DNA of 64,000 bases from Sulfuricurvum sp. (GTDB taxonomy: Bacteria > Campylobacterota > Campylobacteria > Campylobacterales > Sulfurimonadaceae). Of this stretch, positions 26,971 through 38,000 are shown in pieces. Location: assembly GCA_030694265.1 (NCBI GenBank), contig JAUXYP010000001.1:124001-188000 (forward strand), written 5' to 3'. The position numbers and the translations under genes are program-made. The number at the start of each line of letters is the position of its first letter. Positions within the stretch are counted from its first letter, which is position 1. The notes beneath the pieces were generated by a model that saw only the letters and a list, made by a program, of their open reading frames with translations, was not told the DNA's origin and made no database searches.

Positions 26971-29730
26971 ATGGATTACAAAGATACCCTCCTGCTACCT
27001 CAAACACAGTTTCCGATGCGCGGAAATTTGGTTCAAAATGAGCCGCAGCGTTATGCTGCATGGATTGCCAAAGATGTCTACGGCAAAATGAAAACCAATC
27101 GCAAGGGCGCTGCGACGTTTACCCTGCACGACGGGCCTCCTTACGCCAACGGGCATACCCATATTGGGCATGCGCTTAATAAGATTCTCAAAGACATTAT
27201 TGTCAAATATAATTATTTTAATGGAAAATCTGTTCGTTTTACTCCGGGTTGGGATTGCCATGGTTTGCCAATTGAGCAGCAAGTTGAAAAGAAGCTAGGC
27301 GGAAAGCAGAAAAAAGAGCTTTTGAGCAAGGCAGAAGTACGCAAGCTTTGCCGTGCGCATGCTTCTGAATTTGTTGACATACAGCGTGAAGAGTTTAAAA
27401 AGCTCGGTGTTATTGCAGACTGGGATAATCCGTATTTGACGATGGATTATAAGTTTGAAGCCAATATTTACCGCACTTTATGTGCTGTAGCGAAAAAAGG
27501 GCTCTTGATCGAGCGATCAAAGCCTGTTTACTGGAGCTGGGCTGAGCGTACAGCGCTCGCAGAAGCCGAAGTAGAGTACGAGGACAAAGAAGACTATTCG
27601 ATCTATGTCGCATTTGAACTTTCAGATGAAGCAAAAATACGTGCAGGTATCGAGGGCAAAGCTGCTATGGTTATCTGGACGACGACACCGTGGACATTGC
27701 CAGCCAATACGGGAATCTCTCTCAATCCTGAAGAGATTTATGTTCGTACAGCGGACGGGTACATCGTGGCTGAAAAACGTTATGACGCGCTGATCGAAGA
27801 GGGTGTTGTAAGCGGTGCGGTAGTGCAGCGTATCGAAGCCAAAAAATTTGAAAATCTTTATGCAATCAATCCTCTTAACGGTCGAGGCTCTCATCTCGTT
27901 CTTGGTGAACATGTCTTGATGGAAAATGGTTCGGGTTGTGTTCACACAGCACCGGGACATGGGGAAGATGACTACCGCATTGGTCTTGTCTACAATCTCG
28001 AAGTGGTGATGCCGGTCGATGAAACAGGATGCTATGACAACACGATCGTCACCGAAAAACTCCTTCCCAATCCAGAGAGTTTTGTCGGAACCCATATCTT
28101 TAAAGCCAATGAGCCGATTATTGAGCTATTGGGTGCGAGTGTACTTAAAGTTTCAAAATTCCGTCACTCCTATCCGCACTGTTGGCGTTCACATACTCCA
28201 TTGATCTTCCGTGCGACAAAGCAATGGTTTATCAGTGTGGATGGAACGCCTAATGGCGAGACAAAAACATTGCGTGAAATCGCGCTGGGTGAAGTGGCAA
28301 AAACCGCTTTTTATCCAGAAACAGGACGTAACCGTCTCAATGCAATGGTTGAAAATCGTCCTGACTGGTGTATCTCCCGTCAACGTGACTGGGGTGTTCC
28401 GATTGCGCTTTTCCGTGTTAAAGAGACCGGTGAAGTGATTTTGGATGAAAAAGTCCTCAATTTTACCGCTATGATTTTTGAGATGCACGGCAGTGATGCA
28501 TGGTACTCCATGAGTATCCCTGAGTTACTGTATCCAGGATGCCCTCATAAAGCGGATGATTTGGAAAAAGTAACCGATATTTTGGATGTATGGTTTGACA
28601 GCGGTTCGACGTGGAATGCCGTACTGAAATCACGCAACTACGATGCGGGAACCTATCCGGCTGATTTGTACATTGAAGGTTCAGATCAGCACCGAGGATG
28701 GTTCCAGTCATCACTCTTTTTGAGTACGGCAGTAGAGCATGTAGCTCCCTATAAAGCACTCTTGACCCACGGATTTACCGTCGATGAGAAGGGCGAGAAA
28801 ATGTCCAAGTCCAAGGGCAATGTTGTGGCTCCCGACTCGGTGCTCAAAGAATATGGTTCAGAGATTTTGCGTCTGTGGGTTGCGATGAGCGATTACCAAG
28901 GCGATCTTAAAATTTCAGGCAATATTCTCAAACAGACTGCTGAACAATACCGAAAACTGCGTAATACCTTCCGTATTATGTTGGCGAACATTGACGGACT
29001 GGAGAGTATCGTACCGTACAGTGAGATGGGTGAAATCGATAAATGGATCGTGTCTAAGGCCAAAGAAGTCTTTGACGAAACACACCGATTATTCGGCGAA
29101 TACAACTTTGTCCATGGGATGAGCGGTCTGAATTACTTTATCGTAAATGAACTCAGCGGCGTTTATATTGATATTACCAAAGACCGTATGTACTGTGATG
29201 CCAAAGATTCGATAGAGCGTCGCTCGTCTCAAAGTGCTATGGCGATTATTGCCCGCTCAATGCTGGGGCTTATTGCGCCGATTTTGACGTATACAGCTGA
29301 TGAGATTTTTGACAATGCTCCTGCAATCCTACGCGGCGATGCAAGCGATATTTTTGATATTACTTACAGCTCGATAGAGGCGGTTGAGAGTACGTGGGAC
29401 TCTGCAACGATGAATGTTATTCGTGAAAAGTTCAATGAGATCGTAGATGGATTGAAAAAAGAGAAAGTAATCAAAAATACCCTTGAATTGGTGATTTCAA
29501 CGAAATCAAAGTGTGCAGCGTCTGCTAAAAAAGCTGATATCGAAGAGTTTTTGGTTATCTCTAAATGGTGTGCGTGTGAATTGAACGATGTGTTAGGAAC
29601 TTTTGAAATCGAGGGCGACACGTTCAATATTGCTCGTGCTACCAAAGCAAAATGTCCGCGCTGTTGGAAATACCACAGTGTGGATGAAGAGACAGCGTGT
29701 GAACGTTGTGCCGCGGTGGTGGGTAAATGA
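26971..29730 (+). CDS. ileS: Isoleucyl-tRNA synthetase
   Basis: 919 aa from the ATG at 26971, which follows AAGGGATGAG and gives the usual start MDYKDTLLLPQT; the ATG-type codon at 26902 lies before the promoter and is rejected. Class I motifs: HIGH-like PPYANGHTHIGHALN at about residue 57 and KMSKSKGN at about 610. The C-terminus has a four-Cys zinc site (CPRCWK ... CERCA). Charges tRNA-Ile. Its stop overlaps the ATG of a 41-aa membrane protein. Confidence 0.98.
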   Translation: MDYKDTLLLPQTQFPMRGNLVQNEPQRYAAWIAKDVYGKMKTNRKGAATFTLHDGPPYANGHTHIGHALNKILKDIIVKYNYFNGKSVRFTPGWDCHGLPIEQQVEKKLGGKQKKELLSKAEVRKLCRAHASEFVDIQREEFKKLGVIADWDNPYLTMDYKFEANIYRTLCAVAKKGLLIERSKPVYWSWAERTALAEAEVEYEDKEDYSIYVAFELSDEAKIRAGIEGKAAMVIWTTTPWTLPANTGISLNPEEIYVRTADGYIVAEKRYDALIEEGVVSGAVVQRIEAKKFENLYAINPLNGRGSHLVLGEHVLMENGSGCVHTAPGHGEDDYRIGLVYNLEVVMPVDETGCYDNTIVTEKLLPNPESFVGTHIFKANEPIIELLGASVLKVSKFRHSYPHCWRSHTPLIFRATKQWFISVDGTPNGETKTLREIALGEVAKTAFYPETGRNRLNAMVENRPDWCISRQRDWGVPIALFRVKETGEVILDEKVLNFTAMIFEMHGSDAWYSMSIPELLYPGCPHKADDLEKVTDILDVWFDSGSTWNAVLKSRNYDAGTYPADLYIEGSDQHRGWFQSSLFLSTAVEHVAPYKALLTHGFTVDEKGEKMSKSKGNVVAPDSVLKEYGSEILRLWVAMSDYQGDLKISGNILKQTAEQYRKLRNTFRIMLANIDGLESIVPYSEMGEIDKWIVSKAKEVFDETHRLFGEYNFVHGMSGLNYFIVNELSGVYIDITKDRMYCDAKDSIERRSSQSAMAIIARSMLGLIAPILTYTADEIFDNAPAILRGDASDIFDITYSSIEAVESTWDSATMNVIREKFNEIVDGLKKEKVIKNTLELVISTKSKCAASAKKADIEEFLVISKWCACELNDVLGTFEIEGDTFNIARATKAKCPRCWKYHSVDEETACERCAAVVGK

Positions 29731-29848
29731 TCGACGTAACCCAAAGCGTCCCAATGAGTTTTATTGTTGAGACGATTGGTGCTATTTTTGCGATGATTGC
29801 AGTCGGTGTTTTATTGGTTATAAAAGCAAAACGAACAAAGGAGAACAG

Positions 29849-29852
<4 letters not shown>
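29727..29852 (+). CDS. 41-aa single-span membrane protein between ileS and gatA
   Basis: Small gene missed by length cut-offs. The ATG at 29727 overlaps the ileS stop (ATGA) and its own stop overlaps the gatA start (ATGA), so it is locked between both by translational coupling. The product has a short N-terminal part, one membrane helix (about residues 11-33, [20 protein letters not shown]) and a basic tail KAKRTKENR, giving an N-out/C-in prediction. GGTGGTGGG lies upstream, inside ileS, and the AAAGGAG within this gene serves gatA. Function unknown. Confidence 0.7.
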
Positions 29853-32640
<2,788 letters not shown>

Positions 32641-32653
32641 AAAAAGGATCAAC

Positions 32654-33919
32654 ATGCAATTGCAAACCCAAGCACTCCACGCCGGTTATGAAAAAGATGG
32701 TCAACGAACGATGGCAGTGCCCATCTATCAAACAACGGCATATGAGTTTCGCGATGTCGAACATGCAGCGAATTTGTTTGCACTCAAAGAGCTGGGTAAT
32801 ATCTATACACGGCTGAATAATCCGACAACGGATGTTTTTGAAAAACGGTTTGCTATGCTGGAAGGTGGTGCTGCAGGTCTTGCAACTGCAAGTGGTATGG
32901 CAGCTATTTTTTATGCGATTGCCAATGCGGCGGAAACAGGGGATAATATTATCTGCGCGAAGCAGCTGTACGGCGGATCGTTGACACAAGCTTCTCATAC
33001 ATTAAAACGTTTCGGAATTGAAGCACGTTATTTTGATGTACAAAATCCTAGTGAAATCGAAGCATTGATTGACGATAAAACCAAAGTGATCTTTTTTGAG
33101 AGTTTGACCAATCCGAGTATTGATGTCGCTGATATTGCGGCAATAACTAAGATTGCAAAAAAATTCGGAGTCTTAACGGTTGTCGATAACACTGTAGCAA
33201 CACCTGTTTTGTGCAGACCGTTTGAGCACGGTGTTGACATCGTGGTGCACAGTGCAAGTAAATACACGACGGGGCAGGGATTGGCTATCGGTGGAATTAT
33301 GGTTGAGCGCAATGATTTAGTTGATTTTATCCGTTCAAATCCTCGTTATCCTCAGTTTAACGAGGGGGATGCAAGTTATCATGGGTTAGTGTACGTTGAT
33401 GTACCTCTTCCGTTGTATACATTGCGTGCGCGTTTGTCCCTATTACGTGATTTGGGTGCGGTAGTTTCCCCGTTTAACTCATGGCTCTTTATACAAGGTA
33501 TTGAGACGTTATCACTGCGTATGCGTGAACACTCACGCAATGCACAAGCGGTAGCAGAGTTTTTAGAAGCGCATCCAAAAGTGAAAAAAGTGAATTACCC
33601 TGGTCTGAAAAGTAACAGTAATTATGTGAATGCACAACGCTATTTTCAAGACGGAATGGCCAGCGGATTGTTGAGTTTTGAAGTGGAAAGTTTGGAGCTT
33701 GCAAAACGAATTGTGGATGCAACACAGCTTTTCTCATTGGTGGTCAATATCGGTGATTCAAAATCGATTATTACCCATCCTGCATCAACGACGCATCAGC
33801 AGTTAAGCCATGAAGAGTTGATTGCCTGCGGTGTTCTTCCAGGTCTCATTCGTCTGAGCATCGGATTGGAATCAAGTATTGATTTGATCAATGATTTGAA
33901 ACAGGCATTGGACGCGTAA
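32654..33919 (+). CDS. metY: O-acetylhomoserine sulfhydrylase
   Basis: 421 aa from the ATG at 32654 (MQLQTQALHAGYE), preceded by AAAAAGGATC; earlier in-frame starts lie within guaB. Pyridoxal-phosphate Lys in HSASKYTTGQG at about residue 206; the substrate loops (QTTAYEFRD, NIYTRLNNPT) match the Cys/Met metabolism family. It joins sulfide to O-acetylhomoserine to give homocysteine, pairing with metX just downstream. Confidence 0.94.
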   Translation: MQLQTQALHAGYEKDGQRTMAVPIYQTTAYEFRDVEHAANLFALKELGNIYTRLNNPTTDVFEKRFAMLEGGAAGLATASGMAAIFYAIANAAETGDNIICAKQLYGGSLTQASHTLKRFGIEARYFDVQNPSEIEALIDDKTKVIFFESLTNPSIDVADIAAITKIAKKFGVLTVVDNTVATPVLCRPFEHGVDIVVHSASKYTTGQGLAIGGIMVERNDLVDFIRSNPRYPQFNEGDASYHGLVYVDVPLPLYTLRARLSLLRDLGAVVSPFNSWLFIQGIETLSLRMREHSRNAQAVAEFLEAHPKVKKVNYPGLKSNSNYVNAQRYFQDGMASGLLSFEVESLELAKRIVDATQLFSLVVNIGDSKSIITHPASTTHQQLSHEELIACGVLPGLIRLSIGLESSIDLINDLKQALDA

Positions 33920-33927
33920 AGAGACAT

Positions 33928-35028
33928 ATGTTAAATCTCGAAATTAAAACAGAACATTTTACGAACCCTCTGTATTTGGAGAGTGGTCGTATTTTGGAAC
34001 CGTATGACATTGTCTACGAAACGTATGGGCAGCTTAATGATGCCAAAGATAATGTCGTAGTTGTGTGTCATGCTCTTACGGGTTCGCATCATGCAGCAGG
34101 AACGTACGAAGGGGATAATAAGCCCGGATGGTGGGATGGTTTAATAGGTTCTGGAAAAGCGGTTGATACCGACCATTTTTTCGTGATCTGCACCAATGTC
34201 ATCGGAAGCTGTTTTGGCTCAACGGGGCCTATGTCTCCACGTTATCCTTACAATGAACCGTATCGGTACAAATTTCCGGTGGTTACCATTTTAGACATGG
34301 TTAAAGCACAGCGCATTCTTTTTGATCGACTGGGTATCCATGAAGTGCATGCCATTATCGGAGGATCAATGGGGGGGATGCAGGCGCTTGCCTTCGGTGT
34401 CTTTTTCCCTAATTTTGCAAAAAAAATTATTGCTATGGCAACGACGCATGCTACACAAGCTTGGGCGATTGCTTTTAACAAAGTAGCCCAAGAAGCAATA
34501 CTCAAAGATCCTGAGTTTAAAAATGGATATTATGATCCTAAAACCATCCAAGAAAATGGTCTCAGTGGTATGGCTATTGGACGCATGGCAGGACATATCA
34601 GCTTTTTGTCGCCTCAGTCGATGGAACGGAAATTTGGACGGGAATACAAGCGAACAGACGGGTTATTTGAACTGTTTGGAAAGTTTCAGGTTGAATCGTA
34701 TCTGGAGTATAATGGGTACAATTTTACAAAGTGGTTTGATCCATTGTCGTATTTGTACATTACCAAAGCCATTAATATTCATGATCTCTCCAGAGGATTT
34801 GATTCATTGGACGAGGCGTTGGAAAAAATGGTGTGTGAACTTTATTTAGTGGGATTTGAAAAAGATTTTCTCTTTTTACCTTCTGAAATGGAACATATAG
34901 CCGACACCATGAGAGCATGTGGAAAAGAGAATGTCGATTATATTGAGATACAAAGTGATTATGGGCATGATGCTTTTTTGGTTGAAATTGATAAAATTGA
35001 TCAGTATGTAAGGGATGCACTATGTTAG
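33928..35028 (+). CDS. metX: Homoserine O-acetyltransferase
   Basis: 366 aa alpha/beta hydrolase. Nucleophile Ser in GGSMGGMQAL at about residue 148, and the His of the triad in DYGHDAFLVE near the C-terminus. It activates homoserine for metY, so the two genes form the direct sulfhydrylation route to methionine. Its 3' end overlaps xseB by 7 nt. Confidence 0.95.
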   Translation: MLNLEIKTEHFTNPLYLESGRILEPYDIVYETYGQLNDAKDNVVVVCHALTGSHHAAGTYEGDNKPGWWDGLIGSGKAVDTDHFFVICTNVIGSCFGSTGPMSPRYPYNEPYRYKFPVVTILDMVKAQRILFDRLGIHEVHAIIGGSMGGMQALAFGVFFPNFAKKIIAMATTHATQAWAIAFNKVAQEAILKDPEFKNGYYDPKTIQENGLSGMAIGRMAGHISFLSPQSMERKFGREYKRTDGLFELFGKFQVESYLEYNGYNFTKWFDPLSYLYITKAINIHDLSRGFDSLDEALEKMVCELYLVGFEKDFLFLPSEMEHIADTMRACGKENVDYIEIQSDYGHDAFLVEIDKIDQYVRDALC

Positions 35029-35216
35029 AAGATGAAAGTTTTGAAGATAAAATTACCAATGCGAAAGCAATTTTAGAAAAACTAATGGATCCTGCACTTC
35101 CTATGAATGAAAGTGTAAAGGCCTACGAAGCCGGAATGAATGAGCTCAAAATTGCTGAAAAGATGTTAGAACAAGCACAATTGCAAATCCAAATAATCAA
35201 AAACCAGGATCAATAA
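35022..35216 (+). CDS. xseB: Exodeoxyribonuclease VII small subunit
   Basis: 64 aa. Helical hairpin with the family pattern FEDKITNAKAILEKLMDP and SVKAYEAGMNELKIAEKML. Works with XseA (not in window) to degrade single-stranded DNA. Starts inside metX; its last base overlaps the ATG of the following gene. Confidence 0.88.
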   Translation: MLEDESFEDKITNAKAILEKLMDPALPMNESVKAYEAGMNELKIAEKMLEQAQLQIQIIKNQDQ

Positions 35217-36016
35217 TGCGTTGTGCCATTTTACAGCTTCCTTCCATTGGAATGGGAAGCAGAACACTCGAGAACTATACAAAAGCAGCCCACCAAAAAG
35301 GGGTTAAGCTAATGCTTTTGGGAGAATACCTTCTCAACCCTTTTTTCAAAGAACTGATCAATACTCCAATTTCAATGATCGCCGAACAAAGTGCTCATCA
35401 GATTGAAACACTCAAAGCGCTTGCAGCTAAATATGAGATGGTTTTTATAGCACCCATTGTGACAGTTAAGAAAAAAGAGTGTTGTAAAATGATTGCAAAA
35501 ATCAGTGGGCGCAGTGTTACATACTATCCGCAGCAATTTTTGATCAATTATCCTCATTGGGATGAAGAGGCATTTTTTGCCAATGCGATTGAGCCGGTTA
35601 AGCCGCCAATGATGTTTTCGATCAATGGCTTTAAGTTTGCCGTTATGGGCGGTTTTGAAATCCATTTTGACCCAATGTGGGATGCAATTAGTACTAAGGG
35701 CATTGATGTCGTATTGTTGCCGAGTGCATCTACTTTTGATTCACATAACCGATGGCGTGAATTGATTAAAACCAGAGCATTTACCCATAATTGTTACATA
35801 CTGCGCGCGAACCGTGTGGGTGAATATCATGATGAAGCGCATGCATGGAAGTTTTATGGTGATTCGATGTTAGTCACTCCTGATGGAGATGTTGAGAGTG
35901 ATTTGGGTAATACCGAAGAGTTATTGATAGTGGATTTAGATCGAAAAATGCTCAGGGATGCTCGAAAAGGGTGGGGTTTTAAAGAAGCGCTTAAAAAACG
36001 GAGAATACTTTCATGA
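35216..36016 (+). CDS. Nitrilase-fold protein lacking the catalytic Lys and Cys
   Basis: 266 aa with the overall alpha-beta-beta-alpha nitrilase pattern. The Glu is retained (LMLLGEYLLNPF, about residue 39), but the Lys position reads YYPQQFLIN and the Cys position reads VMGGFEIHFDPMW, where active enzymes have an ICYDLRF-type motif. The strand LLPSAS and later VDLDRK ending fit the family. Known active members need Glu-Lys-Cys, so this one is probably a non-hydrolase that binds a ligand or partner. Overlaps its neighbours by 1 and 4 nt. Confidence 0.72.
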   Translation: MRCAILQLPSIGMGSRTLENYTKAAHQKGVKLMLLGEYLLNPFFKELINTPISMIAEQSAHQIETLKALAAKYEMVFIAPIVTVKKKECCKMIAKISGRSVTYYPQQFLINYPHWDEEAFFANAIEPVKPPMMFSINGFKFAVMGGFEIHFDPMWDAISTKGIDVVLLPSASTFDSHNRWRELIKTRAFTHNCYILRANRVGEYHDEAHAWKFYGDSMLVTPDGDVESDLGNTEELLIVDLDRKMLRDARKGWGFKEALKKRRILS

Positions 36017-36687
36017 TGCACTATTTTCACAGACAGGTGCAGCTATGGGGCGAGGAAACACAAACCCTTTTACAAAGCAAGCGTATCGCTATCATCGGTA
36101 GCGGCGGTTTAGGTTCTTCTTTGGCATTCGCTCTGGGAGCATCCGGAATCGGTGAAATTCATATGGTTGATTTTGATACGGTAAGCCTGCATAATATTCA
36201 TCGTCAAATCGCTTTTAAGATGGGTGATGAGAATAAGTTTAAAGCGGAGATAACAGCACAGCTTATAGAGGAGCGCTGCCCGTATGTAAAAAGTTACGCG
36301 CATGTATGCAGTTTTGAAGAGTTTACGACAAAAGAGATCGAGATTGATCTTATCATCGATGCGACAGATAATCTTCCTACACGTGGAGCAATTAATAGCT
36401 ATGCCAAGAAAATACAAACACCATGGGTGTATGGCTCAGTAGAAGCGTTTAACGGGCAAGTGTGTTTTTTTGAGAAAGCTTCTTTTACCGAACTTTTCAA
36501 GATTACTCAAAAAACTCCAGCAGGAATTGCAGCACCTATTGTCATGCACATTGCTTCTCTTCAAGCCAATTTAGCGTTACGCTATTTGGCTGGCCTATCG
36601 GTTAAAAAAGACCAGCTTTCTTATTTATTTTTCAATGAAGAAGGTGAATTAATCACCCAAAAGTTTCTACTTCCTCAATCTAACTAA
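36013..36687 (+). CDS. ThiF/MoeB/HesA-family adenylyltransferase-like protein
   Basis: 224 aa. Nucleotide-binding loop GSGGLGSSLAFALGASGIGE at about residues 31-50, followed by DFDTVSLHNIHRQ with the conserved Asp/Arg of E1-like enzymes, and DLIIDATDNLPTR. The family adenylates the C-terminus of ThiS/MoaD-like proteins. The CxxC zinc pairs common in MoeB are absent, and a Cys nucleophile near the crossover region is not evident. Starts on the tail of the nitrilase-fold gene (4-nt overlap). Substrate not assignable. Confidence 0.78.
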   Translation: MMHYFHRQVQLWGEETQTLLQSKRIAIIGSGGLGSSLAFALGASGIGEIHMVDFDTVSLHNIHRQIAFKMGDENKFKAEITAQLIEERCPYVKSYAHVCSFEEFTTKEIEIDLIIDATDNLPTRGAINSYAKKIQTPWVYGSVEAFNGQVCFFEKASFTELFKITQKTPAGIAAPIVMHIASLQANLALRYLAGLSVKKDQLSYLFFNEEGELITQKFLLPQSN

Positions 36688-36691
36688 TCAT

Positions 36692-37219
36692 TTAAAGTGT
36701 TGAAATATATTTGGACAGGGATTTAATTTCTTCAGAATTTAATGATTTAGCCTGTCCTTGCATAAGGGCTTTCATCTCTTTCCCGTAGCTACCTGATTGA
36801 TACCCATTTAAAGCTTCTTCAATCTGTGAAGCTTTCCATCCTGCTATTACCTGTGATTTTCCTAGAGCTTGTTTCTCTCCTTTAGCTCCATGACATGAGG
36901 CACATTTTGTGCCAAAGAGAGCACTCGCATCTACTTGGGGTTTAACTTCTTTAACTGCTTTTGGAATAGTAGACTTTTGAGGTTCTGTTTTGATTTTATT
37001 GACAGGTTTTGTCTCAGTTTTTGTTGTATCAACATGACTTGGGGTGGTTATTGCTTCTGTTATTTGTGGAAGAACTGCTTGCGGTTCTTGTGCTGATGTC
37101 ACATTAACATCTTCAGCTATTACGTTGCTATTTTGAACGGGAGGATCTTTCTCTATGGGCGCAGTATCATTGCATCCGACTAAAAAAAGGGTACAAAGCA
37201 AAGGGATGATTGTTTTCAT
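36692..37219 (-). CDS. Lipoprotein c-type cytochrome
   Basis: 175 aa. Lipobox LFLVGC, lipid Cys about residue 16. A Pro/Thr/Lys-rich linker (about 20-95) leads to a class I cytochrome c domain with one heme site, CASCH, at about 108-112 and a Met axial ligand candidate in MKALMQG near 150. It is an outer- or inner-membrane-anchored periplasmic electron carrier. Convergent with the ThiF-like gene (4-nt gap). Confidence 0.87.
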   Translation of the reverse strand: MKTIIPLLCTLFLVGCNDTAPIEKDPPVQNSNVIAEDVNVTSAQEPQAVLPQITEAITTPSHVDTTKTETKPVNKIKTEPQKSTIPKAVKEVKPQVDASALFGTKCASCHGAKGEKQALGKSQVIAGWKASQIEEALNGYQSGSYGKEMKALMQGQAKSLNSEEIKSLSKYISTL

Positions 37220-37244
37220 GTTTATCTCCTAGTTATTTAGGATG

Positions 37245-37250
37245 ATTGTA
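37245..37250 (-). promoter_or_regulatory. Cytochrome c gene -10 box
   Basis: On the minus strand TACAAT at 37245-37250 preceded by TG (TGTACAAT), 25 nt before the ATG. AGGAG gives the ribosome site. Confidence 0.5.
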
Positions 37251-37315
37251 CACTATAAATTCAGTATTTTAGATAATGTTATTTGATTAAGAAGGTAAAA
37301 GAGGGAAAGTGACTT

Positions 37316-37337
37316 GTTTTGCACCGAGGTGCAAAAC
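37316..37337 (-). terminator. Strong hairpin after the Ala-rich lipoprotein gene
   Basis: GTTTTGCACC (37316-37325) and GGTGCAAAAC (37328-37337) are exact reverse complements around GA, giving a 9-bp stem with a CNNG tetraloop. It lies 16 nt past the lipoprotein stop (37354). No T-run follows on either strand, so it may be a terminator of unusual form or an mRNA 3'-end stabiliser. Confidence 0.5.
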
Positions 37338-37353
37338 TTATCGCTAGAGCTAA

Positions 37354-37575
37354 TTACTTAGCTGGAGTTGCTTCAGCAGCAGGTGCAGCTTCAGCAGCAG
37401 GCATTGCAGCATCAGCAGCAGGTGCGGCAGCATCAACAGCAGCATCAGCAGGCATAGCTTCAGCAGCAGGTGCTACTTCCTCAGTTGCAGCAGGTGCTGC
37501 TTCAGTAGTAGCTTCTTCTTTACTACATCCAATAAACATTGCAGCTAAAAGCATAGCAAGGGCGATTTTCATCAT
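37354..37575 (-). CDS. Ala/Pro/Glu-rich small lipoprotein
   Basis: 73 aa (72 if the second ATG at 37572 is used). Lipobox AMFIGC, lipid Cys about residue 17, then KEEATTEAAPA and about 45 residues of Ala-Pro-Ala-Glu repeats (units such as AAPAAEA, AMPADAA). The mature part is of low complexity and probably extended. It has its own consensus-like promoter and 3' hairpin, suggesting abundant expression. The opposite strand is also open but is a by-product of the GCA/GCT codon repeats. Function unknown. Confidence 0.75.
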   Translation of the reverse strand: MMKIALAMLLAAMFIGCSKEEATTEAAPAATEEVAPAAEAMPADAAVDAAAPAADAAMPAAEAAPAAEATPAK

Positions 37576-37602
37576 GTGTGACTCCTTTTAAAATATGCTG
37601 GA

Positions 37603-37631
37603 AGTATACACTCACACCAAAACTTTGTCAA
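37603..37631 (-). promoter_or_regulatory. Sigma-70 promoter of the Ala-rich lipoprotein
   Basis: On the minus strand TTGACA (37626-37631), 17-nt spacer, TATACT (37603-37608). 28 nt before the start codon, with AAAGGAG as ribosome site. One of only two promoters in the window with a full consensus -35. Confidence 0.8.
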
Positions 37632-37958
37632 GAGATTTGTGTATTTTTTTTATTATTTAGAGAAAACTCCTGTTTTAAGGGGTTCTAAAATGCTATTTTT
37701 TTCTTTAATAGGTCTATAAAGAGGTATAGAAGAGTAATTTCAATTAAATTATCGATGGACGTTGGGTGTTTTTTTGAATTGTTTACTAACTGTTGTCTTT
37801 TTTTAGGTCGGATTTTGATTGGTTATTGTTTGTTATATGGACAGAGACTCTGTTGCGTCGATCGAATTTTGCATGATAAAGTACATCATCAGCATCTTCA
37901 AGCCTGTTGTGGTTGTAGTAGAAGCAATTACTTGGATTTGAATGTTAAATCTTTAGTA
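37632..37958. other. Long gap without a supported gene
   Basis: Between the lipoprotein promoter and the deacetylase promoter lie about 330 bases. The plus strand is open from 37755 in frame with the deacetylase, but the translation is Cys-rich and unlike any leader. AT-rich, with T-runs near 37647 and 37767 and a short imperfect dyad ACAGAG/CTCTGT near 37839-37851. I see no RNA gene I can name. Confidence 0.4.
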
Positions 37959-37964
37959 TATAAT
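37959..37964 (+). promoter_or_regulatory. Deacetylase gene -10 box
   Basis: TATAAT at 37959-37964, 37 nt before the GTG at 38001, with TTGAAT 15 nt upstream as a weak -35. Its context TATAATCACG matches the atp and atpB promoters. Confidence 0.5.
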
Positions 37965-38000
37965 CACGGTTTTAATTTTATAAAGAATCGAGTATTTACC

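Noticed and set aside
27622-28095. Minus-strand frame of 157 codons
   Set aside because: Antisense shadow of ileS with no family features.
37375-37520. Short tandem GCAGCA-type repeats, considered as CRISPR or microsatellite array
   Set aside because: The units are coding Ala/Pro/Glu repeats without unique spacers of regular length.
37319-37591. Plus-strand Ala/Ser-rich frame of 90 codons
   Set aside because: It lies opposite the lipoprotein gene, has no ribosome site, and arises from GCA/TGC codon repeats; the minus-strand protein has lipobox, promoter and ribosome site.
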